From Cyprinodon diabolis (Eukaryota; Chordata; Actinopteri; Cyprinodontiformes; Cyprinodontidae): 64,000 nucleotides of DNA. Shown piece by piece: positions 33,221 through 43,400 of the stretch (its first letter is position 1; each line of letters starts with the position of its first letter). The notes beneath the pieces are model-generated. The model was not told where the DNA came from. It searched no databases and was given only the letters and a program-made list of their open reading frames with translations. A program made the translations under genes and the position numbers. Where the stretch lies: NCBI GenBank assembly GCA_030533445.1, contig CM060068.1:49781659-49845658 (forward strand). The letters run 5' to 3'.

Positions 33221-36200
33221 AGGCTCTGGTTTATAAAGGGCTCTGGTTTTTCAAGGGCTCTCGTTTTTAACATCCTCTGGCTTATAACGGGCTTTAGTTT
33301 AAAAAGGCCTCTGGTTTATAAAAGGCTCTGGCTTATAACGGGCTTTGGTTTAAAAAGGCCTCCGGTTTATAACTGGATTTGGTTTATAAAGGGCTCTGCT
33401 TTATAACCGGCTTTGGTTTAACAAGGGCTCTGGTTTATAAAGGGCTCTGGTTTATTACAGGCTCTGGTATATAAAGAGCTTTGGTTTATACAGGGCGCTG
33501 GTTTATAAAGGGCTCTGGTTTATAAAGGGCTCTGGTTTATAACAGAATCTGGTTTATAACCAGCTTTGGTTTATAAAGGGCTCTGGTTCTTAAAGGGCTC
33601 TGGTTTATTACAGGCTCTGATATATATAAGGCTTTGGTTTCTAAAGGGCTTTGGTTTCTAAAGAGCTTGGTTTATAACGGGTTTTGGTTTATAAAGGGCT
33701 CTGGTTTTTAATGGGCTCTGGTTCATACAGGGCTCTGGTTTATAACTGGCTGTGGTTTATAAAGGGCTCTGGTTTTTAAAGGGCTCTGGTTTATTACAGG
33801 CTCTGGTATATAAAGGGCTTTGGTTTCTAAAGGGCTTTGCTTTCTAAAGAGCTTGGTTTATAAAGGGCGCTGGTTTATAAAGGGCTCTGGTTTATAAAGG
33901 GCTGTGGTTTATAATTGGCTCTGGTTTATAAAGGGCTCTGGTTTTTCAAGGGCTCTTGTTCATGAAGGGCTCTGGTTTATAAAGGGCTCTGGTTTTTATT
34001 GGGCTCTGGTTATTAAAGGGCTCTGGCTTATAAGCGGCTCTGGTTTAAAAAGGCGTCTGGTTTATAAAAGGCTCTGGTTTATAACCGGCTTTGGTTTATA
34101 ATGGGCTCTGGTTTATAACAGGCTCTGGTTTATAACCGACTTTGGTTTATAAAGGGCTCTGGTTTATTGCAGGCTCTGGTATATAAAGGGCTTTGGTTTC
34201 TAAAGGGCTTTGGTTTCTAAAGAGCTTCGTTTATAACCGGCTTTGGTTTATAAAGGGCTCTGGTTTATAAAGGGCTCTGGTTTATAAAGGGCTCTGGTTT
34301 ATAACAGGCTCTGGTTTATAAAGGGCTGTGGTTTTTCAAGGGCTCTGGTTTTTAACATCCTCTGGCTTATAACGGGCTTTTGTTTAAAAAGACCTCTGGT
34401 GTATAAAAGGCTCTGGCTTATAACGGGCTTTGGTTTAAAAAGGCCTCTGGTTTATAACTGGATTTGGTTTATAAAGGGCTCTGGTTTATAACGGGCTCTG
34501 CTTTATAACCGGCTTTGGTTTAACAAGGGCTCTGGTTTATAAAGGGCTCTGGTTTATTACAGGCTCTGGTATATAAAGAGCTTTGGTTTATAAAGGGCGC
34601 TGGTTTATAAAGGGCTCTGGTTTATAAAGGGCTCTGGTTTATAACAGGCTCTGGTTTATAACCAGCTTTGGTTTATAAAGGGCTCTGGTTTATTACAGGC
34701 TCTGATATATATAGGGCTTTGGTTTCTAAAGGGCATTGGTTTCTAAAGAGCTTGGTTTATAAAGGACTCTGGTTTTTAAAGGGCTCTGGTTTATTACAGG
34801 CTCTGGTATATAAAGGGCGTTGGTTTCTAAAGGGCTCTGGTTTATAAAGGGCTCTGGTTTATGACGGGCTCTGGTTTATAAAGGGCTCTAGTTTATTACA
34901 GGCTCTGGTATATAAAGGGCTTTGGTTTGTAACGGGCTCTGGTTTATAAAGGGCTCTGGTTTTTAATGGGCTCTGGTTCATACAGGGCTCTGGTTTATAA
35001 CTGGCTTTGGTTTATAAAGGGCTCTGGTATATTACAGGCTCTGGTATATAAAGGGCTTTGGTTTCTAAAGGGCTCTGGTTTATAAAAGGCTCTGGTTTAT
35101 AACAGGCTCTGGTTTATAAAGGGCTCTGGTTTATTACAGGCTCTGGTATATAAAGGGCTTTGGTTTATAACGGGCTCTGGTTTATAAAGGGCTCTGGTTT
35201 TTAATGGGCTCTGGTTCATACAGGGCTCTGGTTTATTACTGGCTTTGTTTTATAAAGGGCTCTGGTTTTTAAAGGGCTCTGGTTTATTACAGGCTCTGGT
35301 ATATAAAGGGCTTATGTTTCTAAAGGGCTTTGCTTTCTAAAGAGATTGGTTTATAATGGGCGCTGGTTTTAAAAGGGCTCTGGTTTATTACAGGCTCTGG
35401 TATATAAAGGGCTTTGGTTTCTAAAGGGCTTTGCTTTCTAAAGAGCTTGGTTTATAAAGGGCGCTGGTTTATAAAGGGCTCTGGTTTATAAAGGGCTTTG
35501 GTTTCTAAAGGGTTTTGCTTTCTAAAGAGCTTGGTAGCTTGGTTTATAAAGGGTGCTGTTTTATAAAGGGCTGTAGTTTATAACGGGCTCTGGTTTATAA
35601 AGGGCTCTGGTTTTTCATGGGCTCTGGTTCATAAAGGGCTCTGGTTTATAACCGGCTCTGGTTTATAACCGGCTCTGGTTTAAAAAGGGCTTTGGTTTCT
35701 AAAGGGCTTTGGTTTATAAAAGGCTCTAGTTTATAACGTGCTCTGGTTTATAAAGGGCTCTGTTTTTTAATGGGCTCTGGTTCAGAAAGGGCTCTGGTAT
35801 ATAATGGGCTCTGGTTTATAAAGGGATTTGGTTTATAAAGGGCTCTGGTTTATAAAGGGCTCTGGTTTTTAAAGGGCTCTGGTTTATTACAGGCACTGGT
35901 ATATAAATGTCTTTGGTTTCTAAAGGGCTGTGGTTTATAACAGGCTCTGGTTTATAACGGGCTCTGGTTTAGAAAGGGCTGTGGTTTATAACGGGCTCTG
36001 GTTTATAAAGGGCTCTGGTTTTTCATGGGCTCTGGTTCATAAAGGGCTCTGGTTTATAACCGGCTCTGGTTTATAACCGGCCCTGGTTTAAAAAGGGCTT
36101 TGGTTTCTAAAGAGCTTTGGTTTATAAAGGGCTTTGGTTTATAACGGGTTTTGGTTTATAAAGGGCTCTGGTTTTTAATGGGCTCTGGTTCATACAGGGC

Positions 36201-36611
36201 TCTGGTTTATAACTGGCTGTGGTTTATAAAGGGCTCTGGTTTTTAAAGGGCTCTGGTTTATTACAGGCTCTGGTATATAAAGGGCTTTGGTTTCTAAAGG
36301 GCTTTGCTTTCTAAACAGCTTGGTTTATAAAGGGCGCTGGTTTATAAAGGGCTCTGGTTTATAAAGGGCTGTAGTTTATAATTGGCTCTGGTTTATAAAG
36401 GGCTCTGGTTTTTCAAGGGCTCTGGTTCATGAAGGGCTCTGGTTTATAAAGGGCTCTGGTTTTTATTGGGCTCTGGTTATTAAAGGGCTCTGGCTTATAA
36501 GCGGCTTTGGTTTAAAAAGGCGTCTGGTTTATAAAAGGCTCTGGTTTATAACCGGCTTTGGTTTATAATGGGCTCTGGTTTATAACAGGCTCTGGTTTAT
36601 AACCGACTTTG
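33221..36611. repeat. 17-bp satellite, block 5c
   Basis: This is satellite with a partial long-range duplication: the ATAATTGGCTCTGG context at 33911 recurs at 36378, an offset of 2,467 bp, with similar order on both sides. A small out-of-register duplication, AGCTTGGTAGCTTGG, sits near 35527. The block ends at CCGACTTTG, where Gypsy gag sequence begins. A 65-codon open frame near 33904-34101 is satellite and not a gene. Confidence 0.9.
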
Positions 36612-37397
36612 AGCTGGGTTGGACTGGGGTCCTGGATCTAGAACTGGCTCTGATTCATATCTTGTTATCCAGTTGGTCTGCTCTACAAATGAGCTCATCT
36701 AGGGTTTTTGGTTCCTCGATCTTAGCCAGCTCATTCCTAATGTCTTCATTTAGGGCGTTGTAGAAAATGTTTTTGAGCATAGAATCAGTCCATCCATAAA
36801 TAGCAGCTCTGACCCGGAAATCAACGGAGAATTCTTCTACCGATCTATCCCCCTGTTTGAAGTTTGACAGATCCTGGGATTTAGCAGATTCAAAAAAGGT
36901 TAGAGAGAATTTCTTCAAAAAATGTTCATATGTACTGGTTTCTGAAGGAACATTGGCCTTTCCCCACTTGCGGGCTTTTCCTGATAATCGGGACAGAATA
37001 AAGGTTATCTTTTCCTTATCGTTTGGGAAACGGGAGGGAGAGAGTTCAAAAAACATTTTGCACTGAAGCAGGAACCCATTAAATCTACTAGGTATGCGAG
37101 AATACCTTTCAGGAAATGAGAGGCGGACTGCAGGAAGTGACGGGCCGGATTCCGGAAGTGACAAAACTGGGTCTGACCCTTGATGCGGAGTTTACTCAGG
37201 AACCGGAAGTTGAGCTGACGCCATGTTGCGATTCTCATGGAGCCTGCAGATTCTAGAAGAGTTAGGTTATAAAACTCCAATCGGATGTTTAATTCACGGA
37301 AGGTTGAATCGTTTTCATGGATCTGGGTAGCTAGTTCCTCTAGCTACCTCCGGAGGTGATCTGCTGGGTTTTGTTAATGGCCGCAGTGTTCTGTCAT
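36612..37397 (-). pseudogene. Truncated Gag of second Gypsy element
   Basis: The start context reads MTEHCGH followed at once by a stop, then a PADHLR block and another stop, so the N-terminal region is broken. The capsid-type region is well preserved in one frame between 37164 and 36655: RLSFPERYSRIPSRFNGF, ITFILSRLSGKARKWGK, LSNFKQGDRSVEEFSVDF and LAKIEEPKTLDELICRADQL. These match the Gag at 19955-21016 block for block. After DNKI a TGA interrupts the frame, and related sequence (IRASSRSR) continues to the truncation at 36612. The zinc knuckle is missing. The start ATG is in the LTR edge, as in the larger element. Confidence 0.85.
37380..37390 (-). promoter_or_regulatory. Predicted self-priming primer-binding site
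   Basis: AACACTGCGGC on the minus strand lies one base inside the LTR. It is a perfect 11-nt complement of GCCGCAGTGTT at 38095-38085 in the same element's LTR. The bases beyond the 11 do not pair, as in the element at 16769-21708. Confidence 0.72.
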
Positions 37398-37711
37398 GAT
37401 GGCTTTCTGATAAACCCATATGCAGAACACACCACGGAGTCAGGGGTAAAAGTTCAACAGTTTATTAAAGGCACACACAGAGAAATATGAACTGGTTTGC
37501 GTACAGGTCCGGGACTGGAATCACTGACATCTGCAGAGATGGATAGTTTGATTAGCCAAGCAGTTTAGATGGCTTGTCGAGTGTGTTAATTTAGAACGTA
37601 CCTTGGAGAGGTTCTGGCAGATCCTTTGAGAGGGGGGGAACCGGTTGGGTCCAGAGACTATGGATTCAGCAGGGAGCTCAGCAGCAGCAGCGTCAAGCTT
37701 CTGACTCGTGT

Positions 37712-37973
37712 GTTTCTGACCTTGACTTGGTTTACTAGCTCTTCCTTGAGAGCTGTAGGAGGAATCCAGACTGATATCTTATGGTTTGGCTTCCTTGGGC
37801 AAGCAGGCAGGTTTCCAGGCAAAGCTCATCCAGAGCTTCTGGGTTTCTGACCTTGACTTGGTTTCCTAGCTCTTCCTTGAGAGCTGTAGGAGGAATCCAG
37901 ACTGATATCTTCTGGTTTGGCTTCCTTGGGCCAGCAGGCAGGTTTCCAGGCAAAGCTCATCCAGAGCTTCTGG
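37712..37973. repeat. 131-bp tandem duplication within the LTR
   Basis: Two near-identical copies start GTTTCTGACCTTGACTTGG at 37712 and 37843. The first has TTTACTAGC and TTATGG where the second has TTTCCTAGC and TTCTGG. The duplication lies in the transcribed leader part of the LTR. Open frames through it on either strand are by-products. Confidence 0.88.
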
Positions 37974-38084
37974 GTTTCCTGTGAGCAAAGAACACAAAAG
38001 CAGGTTAGAATCTAGTTTCTCTCTAGAGCCAACTACGATTCTCTAAAAATGACAGAGGTTCAGGTTTGCTAACCAAACTTGGTC

Positions 38085-38126
38085 AACACTGCGGCGTTGA
38101 AGGAAGGTCTGGCTGCTGCTTATATA
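38085..38126 (-). promoter_or_regulatory. LTR core promoter and predicted transcript 5' end
   Basis: Minus-strand TATATAA (38126-38120) is followed 31 bp later by GCCGCAGTGTT (38095-38085), the partner of the primer site at 37380-37390. Confidence 0.72.
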
Positions 38127-38236
38127 GGAAGGTCTCCTAATGAGCTGATGAGCTTCAGGATTGCTGGAGGGCTCCAGCCCAGGAGATCCACAGCGCACCC
38201 TGCTGGAGGCAGGTGGTGATTCTCCAGATCCCAACA

Positions 38237-38940
38237 CTTTGGTTTATAAAGGGCTCTGGTTTATAAAGAGCTCTGGTTTATAACGGGCACAGGTTTATAA
38301 AGGGCTCTGGTTAATAAAGAGCTCTCGTTTATAAACATGTCTGGTTTATAAAGGCTTCTGGTTTATAAAGGGCTCTTTTTTATAATGGGCTCCAGTTTAT
38401 TAAGGGCTTTGGTGTATAATGGGCTCTGGTTTATAAACGGCTCTGGATTATAACGGTCTCTAGTTTATAAAGGCTTCTGGTTTATAATGGGCTCTGGTTT
38501 ATAAAGGGCTCTGGTTAATAACGGGCCCTGGCTCTGGTTTATAAAGAGCTTTGCTTTCTAAAGGGTATTGGTTTATAACGGGCTCAGGTTTATAATGGGT
38601 TTTGGTTTATAACGGCTTTGGGTTATAACGGGATCTTGTGTATAAAGGGCTTTGGTTTATAAAGGGCGTTGGTTTATAAAGGGCTCTGTTTTATAATGGG
38701 CTCTGGTTTATAAAGGGCTCTGGTTTATAAAGGGCTCTGGTTTATAATGGGCTCTGGTTTATTAAGGGCTCTGGTTAATAAGGAGCTCTCGTTTATAAAG
38801 GGCGCTGGTTTATAAAGAGCTCTGGTTTATAACGGGCTCAGGTTTATAATGGGCTTTGGTTTATAACAGGCTCTGGTTTATAACCGGCATTGGTTTATAA
38901 AGGGCTCTGGTTTATAACCGGCATTGGTTTATAAAGGGCT
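38237..38940. repeat. 17-bp satellite between two Gypsy fragments
   Basis: These 0.7 kb of satellite are more diverged than elsewhere (TTTATAAACATGTC, GGGCCCTGGCTCTGG). At the right end a two-monomer unit with GGCATTGG is repeated before the next element. No gene is seen. Confidence 0.9.
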
Positions 38941-38946
38941 CCCGTC

Positions 38947-39090
38947 TCTGCTGCTGCAGGAAGCTCCGAGGAGGACGCCGCCTCTGCTGCTGCAGGATGC
39001 TCCGAGGAGGACGCCGCCTCTGCTGCTGCAGGAAACTCCGAGGAGGACGCCGCCTCTGCTGCTGCAGGAAGCTCCGAGGAGGACGCCGCC
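38947..39090. repeat. 36-bp tandem repeats, 4 copies
   Basis: Four nearly perfect copies of a 36-bp unit (CTGCTGCTGCAGGAAGCTCC, then GAGGAGGACGCCGCCT) encode a 12-residue Arg/Gln-rich repeat on the minus strand. Confidence 0.9.
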
Positions 39091-39119
39091 TCCGATTCTG
39101 CAGCTCAGCAACAGGCTCA

Positions 39120-39690
39120 GACAGGGTCACCCACTGTGGCTCTGAATCAGGAACTGAGGAGGCCGTCGATTGAGCATAAGGAACACCAGAAGCCACCCAC
39201 TGTGGCTCCGAATCAGGAGCACCGGAAGCCACCGACTGTGGCTCCGCATTAGGAGCACCGGAAACCACCGACTGTGGCTCCGCATCAGGAGCACCGGAAG
39301 CCGCCGATTGCGGTTCCGCATCAGGAGCACCGGAAGACACCGACTGTGGTTCCGAATCAGGAACACCGGAACCCACCGATTGCGGTTTCCCATCAGGAGC
39401 AGAGGAGGCCACCGATTGTGGCTTCACACCAGGAACAGAGGAAACCACCAATTGTGACTTCACAGGAACAGAGGAGACCACCGATTGCGGCTCCACAGGA
39501 ACACAGGAGGCCGCCGATTGCGGCTCCGGATCAGGAACAGAGGAGGCCGCCGACTGTGGCTCCACAGGAACACAGGAGGCCGCCGATTGCGGCTCCTGAA
39601 CAGCCTCAGAGGGAGCCGTCAACTGCGGCTCTGGAACAGGCTCGGAAGGGGCCGCCCACTGTGGCTCTGGAACAGACTCAGATGGGAAAC
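39120..39690. repeat. 36-bp GC-rich tandem repeats, about 16 copies
   Basis: Diverged units contain ACTGTGGCTCCG, then a CAGGAGCACCGGAAGCC-like stretch. Most are 36 bp, with some 33-bp units between 39420 and 39600. All lengths are multiples of three, keeping the minus-strand frame open. Confidence 0.85.
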
Positions 39691-39776
39691 CGCCGACTGT
39701 GGTTCCACCTGCCATTCACGACACAACTCATCATAACGTCGAAGCAACGCCACCTGCCAGGGTGGCGGCGGCGGAT

Positions 39777-39900
39777 GGCTCAGAGCGGGCTCAGGGGTCT
39801 CCAGATGGCTCAGAGCGGGCTCAGGGGTCTCCAGACGGCTCAGAGCGGGCTCAGGGGTCTCCAGACAGCTCAGAGCGGGCTCAGGGGTCTCCAGACAGTC
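39777..39900. repeat. 30-bp tandem repeats, 4 copies
   Basis: The unit GGCTCAGAGCGGGCTCAGGG plus GTCTCCAGAT starts at 39777, 39807 and 39837, with a slightly changed copy at 39867. It encodes the 10-residue LETPEPALS repeat on the minus strand. Confidence 0.88.
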
Positions 39901-40017
39901 CAGAATCTACAGCCATCGATGGAACGAAACCGTCCAGTGTGGTTCCGCGGGGTCTGTCGGTCCCTCCTCAAACAGTGTCAGGTAAGTCTCCATTGAGTCT
40001 GCTGGGCTAGTCTGTTG

Positions 40018-40028
40018 GCCGGATTCTT
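40018..40028 (-). promoter_or_regulatory. Predicted self-priming primer-binding site, covarying version
   Basis: AAGAATCCGGC on the minus strand lies one base inside the LTR. Its predicted partner GCCGGATTGTT (40269-40259) pairs at 10 of 11 positions. Both differ from the AACACTGCGGC/GCCGCAGTGTT pair of the other elements, so the two sites have changed together. Confidence 0.7.
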
Positions 40029-40029
40029 C

Positions 40030-40474
40030 TGTCATGATGCGCAGGTTTACTAGCCCAGATGCAGAACTCACAGAGACTCAGGCAGGATTAAAGTCCAATA
40101 TTTTTTAGTAAGCACAGGTCTCCCTTCCTGGGAGACAGAGAAGACAGAAACAGGTTAGACTCTGGTACAGATTTCAGGCTCAAACTCACTCGTTTGCAGG
40201 TTCAGACAGGCAGAGTTCAACAGGCAAGGTGGCTCAGGTTTGCTTCCATGGCAAGGACAACAATCCGGCTCAGAGTGAAGCTATCACTCAGCTTATAAAG
40301 GGAGAGCTTAATCATGAGCTGATGGGAAATCAGCTGAGCGCTGAGCATCAGCTCCCAGGAGAGGATCCACGGCGCCCTCTGGTGGGCAAGCCTCTGGATC
40401 CCAACAGAAAAGACAGAGACCCATAGGAGGGGATCCACACCACCCTCTGGAAGGCAAACCTCTGGATCCCAACA
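40030..40474 (-). mobile_element. LTR of third Gypsy fragment
   Basis: This 445-bp LTR starts TGTCATGATGC and ends CTGGATCCCAACA on the plus strand. A second copy of that end (CTGGATCCCAACA at 40394-40406) lies 68 bp earlier, so the U3 end carries a partial tandem duplication; 376 bp is the alternative length. No canonical AATAAA is seen, only AATATTTTTTAG-like sequence on the plus strand at the equivalent place. Its U3 end resembles that of the solo LTR. Confidence 0.82.
40259..40299 (-). promoter_or_regulatory. LTR core promoter and predicted transcript 5' end
   Basis: Minus-strand TTTATAA (40299-40293) is followed about 30 bp later by GCCGGATTGTT (40269-40259), the partner of the primer site at 40018-40028. 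Spacing matches the other LTRs within one to two bases. Confidence 0.68.
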
Positions 40475-43400
40475 GTTTATAAAGGGCTCTGGTTTATAAA
40501 GAGCTCTGGTTTATAACGGGCTCAGGTTTATAATGGGCTTTGGTTTATAACAGGCTCTGGTTTATAACCGGCTTTGGTTTATAAAGGGCTCTGGTTTATA
40601 ACGGGCTCTGGTTTATAACCGGCTCTGGTATACGTATAAAGGGCTTTGGTTTATGACAGGCTCTGGTATATAAAGGGCTCTGGTTTATAATGGGCTCTGG
40701 TTTATAAAGGGCTCTGGTTTATAAAGGGCTCTGGTTAATAACGGGCCCTGGTTTATAAAGAGCCCTGGTTTATAACGGGCTTTGGTTTATAAAGGGTTTT
40801 GATTTATAATGGCTTTGGGTTATAACGGGCTCTTGTTTATAAAGGGCTCTGGTTAATAAAGAGCTTTCGTTTATAAAGGGCTCTGGTTTATAACGGGCTC
40901 TGGTTTATAAAGGGCTCTGGTTAATAAAGAGCTCTCGTTTATAAAGGGCTCTGGTTTATAAAGAGCTCTGGTTTATAACGGGCTCAGGTTTATAATGGGC
41001 TTTGGTTTATAACAGGCTCTGGTTTATAACCGGCTTTGGTTTATAAAGGGCTCTGGTTTATAACGGGCTCTGGTTTATAACCGGCTCTGGTATATAAAGG
41101 GCTTTGGTTTATGACAGGCTCTGGTATATAAAGGGCTTTGGTTTCTAAAGGGCTTTGGTTTTTAAAGGGCTTTGGTTTATAAAGGGCTCTGGTTTATAAA
41201 GGGCTCTGGTTTATAACAGGCTCTGGTTTATAACCGGCTTTGGTTTATAAAGTTCTCTGGTTTATAAAGGGTTCTGGTTTATAACGGGCTCTGGTTTATC
41301 ACAGGCTCTGGTTTATATCTGGCTTTGGTTTATAAAGGGCTCTGATTTATAACGGGCTCTGGTTTATAACCAGCTTTGGTTTATAAAGAGCTCTGGTTTA
41401 TAAAGGGCTCTTGTTTATAACAGGCTCTGGTATAGAAAGGGCTTTGTTTTTTTAAAAGGCTTTGGTTTTTAAAGGGCTTTGGTCTATAAAGGGCTCTGGT
41501 TCATAAACGGTTCTGGTTTATAAAAGGCTCTGGTCTATAAAGGGCTCTGGTTTTTAATGGGCTCTGGCTCATAAAGGGCTCTGGTTTATAAAAGGCTCTG
41601 GTATATAAAGGGCTCTGGTTTTTAATGGGCTCTGGTTTATAAAGAGCTCTGGTTATAAAGGGTTCTGGTTTATAACGGGCTCTGGTTTACAACCAGCTCT
41701 GGTTTAAAAAGGGCTTTGGTTTCTAAAGGGCTTTAGTTTTTAAAGGACTTTGGTTTATAAAGGGCTCTGGTTTATAACGAGCTCTGGTTTAAAAAGGTTT
41801 TTGTTTTCTAAAGGGCTTTAGTTTTTAAAGGACTTTGGTTTATAAAGGGCTTTGGTTTCTAAAGGGCTTTGGATTTTAAAGTTATTTGATGGCTCTGGTT
41901 TATAAAGGGCTCCGGCTTTTACTGGGCTCTTGCTCATAAAGGGCTCTGGTTTATAAAGGGTTTTGGTTTATAAAGGGCTTTGGTTTATAACAAGCTTTGC
42001 TTTCTAAAGGGTATTGGTTTAAAACGGGCTCTGATTTACAAAGGGCTTTGGTTTATAATGGCTTTGGGTTATAAGGGGCTCTGGTTTATAAAGGACTTTG
42101 GTTTATAAAGGGTGTTGGTTTATAAAGGGCTTTGGTTTATAATGGCTTTGGGTTATAAGGGGCTCTGGTTTATAAAGGGCTCTGGTCTAGAAAAGGCTCT
42201 GGTTAGTAAAGAGCTCTCGTTTATAAAGGGCCCTGGTTTATAACGTGCTCTGGTTTATATGGGGATCTGGCTACTAAAGAGCTCTTGTTTATAAAGGGCT
42301 CTGGTTTATAACAAGCTCTTGTTTATAAAGGGCTCTGGTTTATAAAGGGCTCTGGTTTATTACGGTCTCCAGTTTATAAAGGTGTCTGGTCTATAAAGGG
42401 CTCTGGTTTATAACAAGCTCTGGTTTATAAAGGGCTCTGGTTTTTAATGGGCTCGGGTTCATAAAGGGCTCTGGTTTATAACAGGCTCTGGTTTATAAAG
42501 CGCTCTGGTTTTTAACAGGCTCTGGTTTATAACAGTCTCTGGTTTAAGAAGGGCTATGGTTTCTACAGGGCTTTGGATTATAAAGGGCTTTGGTTTATAA
42601 AGGACTCTGGTTTTTAAAGGGTTCTGGTTTATAAAGGGCTCTGTTTTGTAATTGGCTCTGGCTTCTAAGAGGCACTGGTTTATAAAGAGTTTTGGTTTAT
42701 AAAGGGCTTTAGTTTTTAATGGGCTCTGGCTCATAAAGGGCTCTGGTTTATAAAGGGTTTTGGTTTATAAAGGGCTTTGGTTTATAACAAGCTTTGCTTT
42801 CTAAAGGGTATTGGTTTAAAACAGGCTCTGGTTTATAAAGGGTTTTGGTTTTTAACGGCTTTGGGTTATAAGGGGCTCTGGTTTATAAAGGCCTTTGGTT
42901 TATAAAGGGCGTTGGTTTATAAAGGGATCTGTTTTATAATGGGCTCTAGTTTATAAAGGGCTCTGGTTTATAAAGGGCTCTGGTTAGTAAAGAGCTCTCT
43001 TTTATTAAGGGCCCTGGTTTATAATGGGCTCTGTTTTATATAGGGATCTGGTTAATAAAGAGCTCTTGTTTATAAAGGGCTCTGGTTTATAAAGGGCTCT
43101 GGTCTATAACAAGCTCTGGTTTATAAAGGGCTCTGGTTTATAAAGACTTCTGGTTTATAATGGGCTCTGGTTAATAACGGGCCCTGGTTTATAAAGAGCC
43201 CTGGTTTATAACGGGCTTTGGTTTATAACGGGCTCTTGCTATAAAGGGCTTTGGTTTATAAAGGGCTTTGGTTTATAAAGGATTCTGTTTTATAGTGGGC
43301 TCTGGTTTATGAAGGTCTCTGGTTTATAAAGGGCTCTGGTTAATAAAGAGCTCTCGTTTATTAAGGGCTCTGGTTTATAACTGGCTCTGGTTTATTAAGG

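Larger units (their letters stand above)
36612..38236 (-). mobile_element. Second Gypsy element: partial gag plus 5' LTR
   Basis: This 1,625-bp fragment on the minus strand is related to the element at 16769-21708. It has a complete LTR, the primer site, a leader and about the first two thirds of gag, then stops abruptly in satellite. Protease, pol and the 3' LTR are absent. The satellite on the left ends CTTTG and on the right resumes CTTTGG, so a 5-bp target duplication CTTTG is possible. The motif is frequent in the satellite, however, and the gag sequence itself could supply it. Confidence 0.88.
37392..38236 (-). mobile_element. LTR of second Gypsy element
   Basis: This 845-bp LTR is bounded by TGTCATGATGG and ATCCCAACA on the plus strand. 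It contains a TATA box and predicted start near its 5' end, an AATAAA signal at 37466-37461, and an internal 131-bp tandem duplication. It is clearly related to, but diverged from, the LTRs at 14272-15265 and 21011-21708. Confidence 0.87.
38941..40035 (-). pseudogene. Gag-like region with Pro/Glu/Gln-rich repeats, broken
   Basis: The frame begins MTEESGQQTSPADS in the edge of the LTR, matching the MTE...PAD start of the other two elements. It runs about 42 codons to an in-frame TAG and continues in the same frame through four 10-residue repeats of the type LETPEPALSH. A helix-like segment, LLRRYDELCREWQ, follows. A frame change then leads into about sixteen 11-12 residue repeats (type PQSVASGAPDAE; open from an ATG at 39715) and four 12-residue repeats (type PPRSFLQQQRRR). 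The open frame ends in satellite. I see no capsid blocks or zinc knuckle, so assignment to Gag rests on position and the N-terminus. Equally long frames on the opposite strand arise because the repeats are multiples of three and lack stops. Confidence 0.6.
38941..40474 (-). mobile_element. Third Gypsy fragment: gag-like repeats plus 5' LTR
   Basis: This is a minus-strand fragment of a more diverged element: LTR at 40030-40474, primer site at 40018-40028, then a gag-like region rich in codon-length repeats, ending in satellite at 38941. No protease, RT or integrase is present. The satellite stretch GTTTATAAAGGGCTC occurs at both outer edges; this is a long overlap for a target duplication and may only reflect repeat register. 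Confidence 0.82.

Noticed and set aside
39170..40010. Plus-strand frames of 83-240 codons
   Set aside because: They mirror the minus-strand gag-like repeats. The repeat lengths are multiples of three and GC-rich, so several frames stay open together.
38926..40490. 15-bp target duplication GTTTATAAAGGGCTC around the third Gypsy fragment
   Set aside because: Ty3/Gypsy elements here make 5-bp duplications. A 15-bp match in a 17-bp satellite is expected from repeat register alone.
42459..42734. 91-codon minus-strand open frame with 17-residue repeats (ALYKPEPFINQ type)
   Set aside because: It is the satellite read in three phases over 51 bp. It stays open only because the TAA-bearing monomers happen to vary, and it has no start context or relatives.
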